Source: Pseudomonadota bacterium (GTDB lineage Bacteria; Pseudomonadota; Alphaproteobacteria; Sphingomonadales; Sphingomonadaceae). Taken from it: a stretch of 9,605 bases of DNA. The first letter of the stretch is position 1; each line of letters opens with the position of its first letter. A program made the translations under genes and the position numbers. Below are positions 7,197 through 9,605 of the stretch, one piece after another. The stretch covers positions 1-9,605 of the forward strand of contig CAUJJQ010000231.1 of the NCBI GenBank assembly GCA_963205285.1, in the 5' to 3' direction. The notes under the pieces are model-generated. The model was not told the origin of the DNA and made no database searches. It worked only from the letters and a program-made list of their open reading frames with translations.

Positions 7197-7457
7197 TTGG
7201 AACGCATCCTTGTTGAAGTGATTGGATGGGCCGCCGCAGTTATGATTTTGGCGGCCTATATCCTCTTGTCGATGGGGCGGTTGGAAGCGCGCGGCCGCCC
7301 ATACCAATGGATGAATATTTTGGGTGCGGCGGGTTTTGTTGTCAATTCGGGCTATAATGGGGCCATCCCATCTGCCGTCCTCAACATCATCTGGGCGGGG
7401 ATCGGCGCGCTCACCCTGTGGCAGATACGCGCATCGGTGGGGGCAAAGGCGGAATAG
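7197..7457 (+). CDS. Small CBU_0592-like membrane protein
   Basis: An 86-residue, mostly hydrophobic protein with about three membrane segments: roughly 5-23 (VIGWAAAVMILAAYILLS), 37-53 and 57-75. The pattern IGW...AAYxLLS, then a short polar turn (GRLEARGRPYQW), then MNILGAAGFVVNSGYNGAIP and SAVLNIIWAGIG, matches the CBU_0592-like family of small inner-membrane proteins, whose function is unknown. The start is TTG, two bases after the acnA stop, and no clear ribosome site precedes it. The only other in-frame candidate after the nearest upstream stop (7131-7133) is a CTG at 7191. Translation therefore probably depends on ribosomes finishing acnA. The gene ends three bases before the stop of the converging nnrS, with no visible terminator between them. 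Confidence 0.8.
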   Translation: MERILVEVIGWAAAVMILAAYILLSMGRLEARGRPYQWMNILGAAGFVVNSGYNGAIPSAVLNIIWAGIGALTLWQIRASVGAKAE

Positions 7458-7460
7458 GTT

Positions 7461-8708
7461 TTAGCCGGGCCGGCCATCTGCGCGCGGGGCGAGGTAGATG
7501 GCGACATTGCGCAGCACCCAGGGCAGCAGCGCAATCAGGAAAATGCCTGCCGATATCACCAGCCATGGGCCATTTTCAGCGTGGATGGCGGCGCCCACCC
7601 GCGCCAGCGCGGCGGCCTGCATGCCGACAAAGCCGATGGTGCCAACCAGCGGCAGCACCAATGGTCGCCCCGAATGGCCCTGCGTCACCCGCGTGACCAT
7701 CGCGATAATCAGGCTCGATGCAAAACCGATGGTCAGCGCATGTTCGCTCGCCCGGCCGAGCGGCACGCCCCATGCGGTGAGTAGCGCCAGCCCATAGCCG
7801 ATGGGCGCCCATGCAAAGCCGAGGATCAATACCCACAGGAGCGCGGGTGCCGAACCGCGTGGCCACCATTTATAGGTCATCCATGCGCTGAGTGCGGTCA
7901 ACTGCCCCGCGCCCAGCATATGCGCTACATTATCGAAATGCACATGGGTCGCGCCATGGTCGGCGGGCATGGCGCTGCCAAAATGGGCGTAGACCATGCC
8001 CAGAACCAATATCGCGGTGCCGGTCCAATAGGCCGCAAGCAACCACATCGGCCGCCAGCGGACATAACCTGCCACAACATTGCCCGCGAAAAAGGGCAGC
8101 ATGCGGTGGCACACGGTGAAAAAAATTGGGATGATAAAGCCCCAAAGCCCCAATTGATTGGCGAGCATGACATTGCCGTTCGCCGGGTCGTGGAGGAAGG
8201 ACAGCATCAGCCCCTGCGCGAGCAGACCCACGGTGAGCGCGCCGAGCACCGACCAGCTGTGCCATGTCGGGCCGCGTCCTTCCCGCCGTTCGACAATCGC
8301 CAGCCGCCAGAGCCAGCCATAGGCCCATAGATTGGCGAGCAGGCCGCTGCAAAAGGCAGGTTTCAGCCAGAAATCACCCCCGGTGACGAGCGCGACTGTC
8401 GCGAATATCAGGCTCAACGCATAGAGCGCGGCAACCGGCGCATAGGCGGGCCGTTCCAGATCGGGAAAGCCCATCCAGCGTGGAAAAACGGTGAGGAGGA
8501 AACCAAAGAACAATGGTGGTATCGCCAGAAACAGCAACAAAGGTGCGTGGAGCAGGCTTTGCGGCACCATGCCCCCTGTTGGTGCAGGGGTGCTGAAATA
8601 TAGGCCGGAAAGGACAGTCAGCCACCAGAGCATGCCCAGCGTGAGCGCCAGCGTGCCGACCAAAAACAGCGCCCGATGCGGCGCTGCCAAAACTACCCTT
8701 GCCTGCAT
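7461..8708 (-). CDS. nnrS: NnrS family haem/copper membrane protein (divergent)
   Basis: A 415-residue polytopic inner-membrane protein with about twelve hydrophobic segments. The NnrS family contains haem and copper, is typically induced through the NO-responsive NnrR pathway, and protects against nitrosative stress. Diagnostic segments are GFLLTVFPRWMG (69-80) and MVTRVTQGHSGRPL (337-350), with H323 in EHALTIGF and further histidines at H11, H54 and H345. The family motif recalled as W-H-A-H-E-M reads L-H-A-P-L-L here (53-58): H54 remains, but the second His and the Glu are lost. The start at 8708 is preferred to an in-frame ATG at 8741, because GGAGGGG lies just upstream and the longer form would overlap the preceding gene. 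It is 19 bases downstream of a CopD-like gene, so the two form an operon. Confidence 0.88.
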   Translation of the reverse strand: MQARVVLAAPHRALFLVGTLALTLGMLWWLTVLSGLYFSTPAPTGGMVPQSLLHAPLLLFLAIPPLFFGFLLTVFPRWMGFPDLERPAYAPVAALYALSLIFATVALVTGGDFWLKPAFCSGLLANLWAYGWLWRLAIVERREGRGPTWHSWSVLGALTVGLLAQGLMLSFLHDPANGNVMLANQLGLWGFIIPIFFTVCHRMLPFFAGNVVAGYVRWRPMWLLAAYWTGTAILVLGMVYAHFGSAMPADHGATHVHFDNVAHMLGAGQLTALSAWMTYKWWPRGSAPALLWVLILGFAWAPIGYGLALLTAWGVPLGRASEHALTIGFASSLIIAMVTRVTQGHSGRPLVLPLVGTIGFVGMQAAALARVGAAIHAENGPWLVISAGIFLIALLPWVLRNVAIYLAPRADGRPG

Positions 8709-8711
8709 TTT

Positions 8712-8718
8712 CCCCTCC
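8712..8718 (-). promoter_or_regulatory. nnrS: Ribosome binding site that fixes the nnrS start
   Basis: On the minus strand GGAGGGG precedes ATG 8708 by three bases (five from the core GGAGG). The alternative ATG at 8741 lies inside the preceding coding region and would add only an 11-residue polar leader. Confidence 0.65.
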
Positions 8719-8727
8719 GCAATATTT

Positions 8728-9192
8728 TTACCATCCACCATGTGCGCCGCCGACCGCGCCGATGACCGCTACCATTGATGCGGCGAGTGCAATGCGGTGC
8801 ATTTTTTCCATCCGCGCGAAACGGGTGCCATCCGCAGTTTTAGCGGCCATTTTTTTGTGCAGGAAAAATGGCTCGATGACGAACAGCATCGTCGCAAAGC
8901 CCGCCCAGACAATGACCATCGCCCACATCCACCAAAACTGCGGCTGGATGAAACGGCCCCACATACTGGTACGCCAGACCATCCAGAACCCGCTTAGCCC
9001 GGCGATCAGCACCCAGATGCGTGCTTGGCCTGCAAATCCCTTTTCCAATGCGTGAAAGGCGTTCAGCCGGTCGCTATCTTTGGCTTGATGGCGGATGGCG
9101 GGCATGGCGACCAAGGTAACGAAACCGACCCCGCCAATCCACATAACCACCGCTGCGACATGTAGCGCGCGGGCAATCGCAAAATCATCCAT
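8728..9192 (-). CDS. Four-helix CopD-like membrane protein
   Basis: A 154-residue integral membrane protein with four predicted helices at about 5-31, 56-74, 87-107 and 134-150. The start MDDFAIARALHVAAVVMWIGG resembles CopD and related small haem-binding or copper-associated membrane proteins, where a His in the first helix and others at helix ends can bind haem. Candidates here are H11, H112 and H132. The function is unknown. ATG 9192 is chosen because GGTGGAG lies six bases upstream; a TTG at 9213 and an ATG at 9207 are possible but have no ribosome site. It is the first gene of the operon with nnrS, which suggests that it helps assemble NnrS, supplies a cofactor, or acts beside it in the membrane. 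A generic DUF-type membrane protein is an equally fair label. Confidence 0.75.
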   Translation of the reverse strand: MDDFAIARALHVAAVVMWIGGVGFVTLVAMPAIRHQAKDSDRLNAFHALEKGFAGQARIWVLIAGLSGFWMVWRTSMWGRFIQPQFWWMWAMVIVWAGFATMLFVIEPFFLHKKMAAKTADGTRFARMEKMHRIALAASMVAVIGAVGGAHGGW

Positions 9193-9198
9193 AGGTTG

Positions 9199-9205
9199 CT
9201 CCACC
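9199..9205 (-). promoter_or_regulatory. Ribosome binding site for the CopD-like gene
   Basis: GGTGGAG on the minus strand precedes ATG 9192 with six bases between, which favours this start over the TTG at 9213 and the ATG at 9207. Confidence 0.55.
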
Positions 9206-9213
9206 ATCGCCAA

Positions 9214-9225
9214 GGGTCAGGACCC
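9214..9225. repeat. Inverted repeat GGGTC-AG-GACCC before the CopD-like gene
   Basis: A perfect five-base dyad with a two-base centre, just upstream of the ribosome site of the minus-strand operon. Ten of its bases (9214-9223) are also the exact reverse complement of 9423-9432, at the distal end of the same gap, so a long-range pairing in a leader RNA is possible. Confidence 0.35.
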
Positions 9226-9285
9226 GTTAATCGCGCGCCCGAGGTTCGAGGCAATTTTGTTCGTGGCAAGGAAGGAAGGCGCAGT

Positions 9286-9299
9286 AATATAGATATATT
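9286..9299 (-). promoter_or_regulatory. AT-rich dyad, possible -10 region for the CopD-like/nnrS operon
   Basis: AATATA-GA-TATATT on the plus strand is a perfect six-base inverted repeat and the only strongly AT-rich patch in this gap. Read on the minus strand it offers TATATT (9291-9286), five of six matches to a -10 box, with a poor GTCAGA at the -35 distance (9314-9309). A start near 9280 would give a leader of about 88 bases. The evidence is weak. Confidence 0.3.
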
Positions 9300-9339
9300 T
9301 CCAGACTTTCTGACGCAGCCACGGGTAAAATGGCCCGAA

Positions 9340-9351
9340 CCCGCTAGCGGG
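9340..9351. repeat. 12-base palindrome CCCGCTAGCGGG
   Basis: A perfect 12-base palindrome in the gap upstream of the CopD-like gene. As RNA it would give only a four-pair stem with a CTAG loop and has no adjoining T-run, so a terminator is unlikely. A dimeric protein site is possible but unproven. Confidence 0.25.
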
Positions 9352-9458
9352 CGTTGAAATGGCTTTGTCTGCGCGTGCGTGCGGCCTGAGACATGTCAAC
9401 GCCTCGGGCGCGTGCTTATTGAGTCCTGACCCGATGCCTCGCTGATGCAACAACTTCT

Positions 9459-9472
9459 TTGATGCTGGTCAA
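9459..9472 (-). promoter_or_regulatory. FNR/NnrR/FixK-type binding site
   Basis: TTGAT-GCTG-GTCAA on the plus strand (TTGAC-CAGC-ATCAA on the minus strand) matches the FNR-family consensus TTGAT-N4-ATCAA at nine of ten half-site bases; with flanks it reads TTTGA-N6-TCAAA, a perfect dyad. It lies directly after the stop of the GNAT gene and upstream of the CopD-like/nnrS operon on the same strand. That position suits control of nnrS by an oxygen- or NO-sensing CRP/FNR protein, which is the known mode for nnrS elsewhere. It is 267 bases from the start codon, and no clear -10 box stands at the class II distance, so the promoter geometry is unresolved. Confidence 0.6.
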
Positions 9473-9474
9473 AC

Positions 9475-9605
9475 TTAACCGGTGGGATAGCGTGCGCGCC
9501 AATCATCGCGCGCCATTTCCCAATAGAGGGATTTGCGCGTGCTGCCGTCGGGGCGGGTGCTGACCCGCTGCCCCATCGGACGAAAGCCCGCATGGGTGAT
9601 TAACC
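9475..9605 (-). CDS. Probable GNAT family acetyltransferase, C-terminal 42 residues (partial)
   Basis: A minus-strand frame is open from the right edge to a TAA at 9477-9475. It reads LITHAGFRPMGQRVSTRPDG and continues STRKSLYWEMARDDWRARYP, ending in TG. A-G-F-R-x-x-G is the usual end of the acetyl-CoA-binding region in GNAT acetyltransferases, and the following strand ending in YWEMARDDW resembles the closing segment of RimJ/RimL-like members. Only the C-terminus is in view, so neither the start nor the acceptor substrate can be judged. The codon use is like that of its neighbours, and the FNR-type site begins three bases after the stop. It is upstream of the CopD-like gene on the same strand but 282 bases away, so co-transcription is uncertain. 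Confidence 0.55.
   Translation of the reverse strand, partial: LITHAGFRPMGQRVSTRPDGSTRKSLYWEMARDDWRARYPTG

Noticed and set aside
7464..7475. GCCGG-G-CCGGC dyad at the convergent ends of the small membrane gene and nnrS
   Set aside because: It lies in the last codons of nnrS, is explained by coding sequence, and has no T-run on either side, so it was not called as a terminator.
9394..9399. Consensus -35 box TTGACA on the minus strand upstream of the CopD-like gene
   Set aside because: There is no acceptable -10 box 16-18 bases downstream; that stretch is GC-rich.
9217..9453. 78-codon minus-strand open frame in the gap before the CopD-like gene
   Set aside because: It starts with TTG, has no ribosome site or recognisable domain, and lies over the AT-rich and palindromic regulatory patches. 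I treat the gap as non-coding.
9396..9593. 65-codon minus-strand open frame at the right edge
   Set aside because: It is in a different frame from the GNAT C-terminus, which reads as a convincing acetyltransferase ending.

Overview
The window has a GC-rich, alphaproteobacterial character. Codon choice, the layout of the genes and the protein types (GPH-like MFS transporter, paired acyl-CoA dehydrogenases, NnrS) fit Sphingomonadales such as Sphingopyxis or its relatives. This placement is a judgement from the sequence and has not been tested by a search. No rRNA, tRNA, insertion sequence, phage gene or CRISPR array was seen.

Region 1 (1-4291) is a divergent catabolic cluster. On the minus strand an SDR oxidoreductase (60-911) overlaps by an ATGA junction the first 21 codons of an MFS transporter that runs off the left edge. 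On the plus strand two different acyl-CoA dehydrogenases (1134-2318 and 2346-3482) and a second SDR (3500-4291) form a tight operon. The first dehydrogenase keeps the catalytic glutamate positions and the second has lost them. This is the pattern of two-gene alpha2beta2 acyl-CoA dehydrogenases that act on bulky acyl-CoAs such as steroid side chains. Uptake, alcohol/ketone oxidation and one alpha,beta-dehydrogenation step are therefore encoded together, but the substrate cannot be read from this window.

Region 2 (4292-7457) is the TCA-cycle gene for aconitase AcnA, preceded by a 227-base leader. The leader contains a strong 52-base imperfect hairpin (4418-4469) and a small inverted repeat over a possible -10 element. 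A small CBU_0592-like membrane protein follows two bases after the acnA stop and ends three bases before the converging nnrS gene.

Region 3 (7461-9474, minus strand) is a two-gene membrane operon: a four-helix CopD-like protein and NnrS, the haem/copper membrane protein of nitrosative-stress regulons. A near-perfect FNR/NnrR-type site (TTGAT-N4-GTCAA) lies at the far end of the 282-base upstream gap, which fits control by oxygen or NO. At the right edge is the last 42 codons of a probable GNAT acetyltransferase.

The points most worth a second look are the acnA leader hairpin, the FNR-type site with the divergent NnrS and its four-helix partner, and the complementary active sites of the dehydrogenase pair. 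No wholly new multi-gene system is evident.
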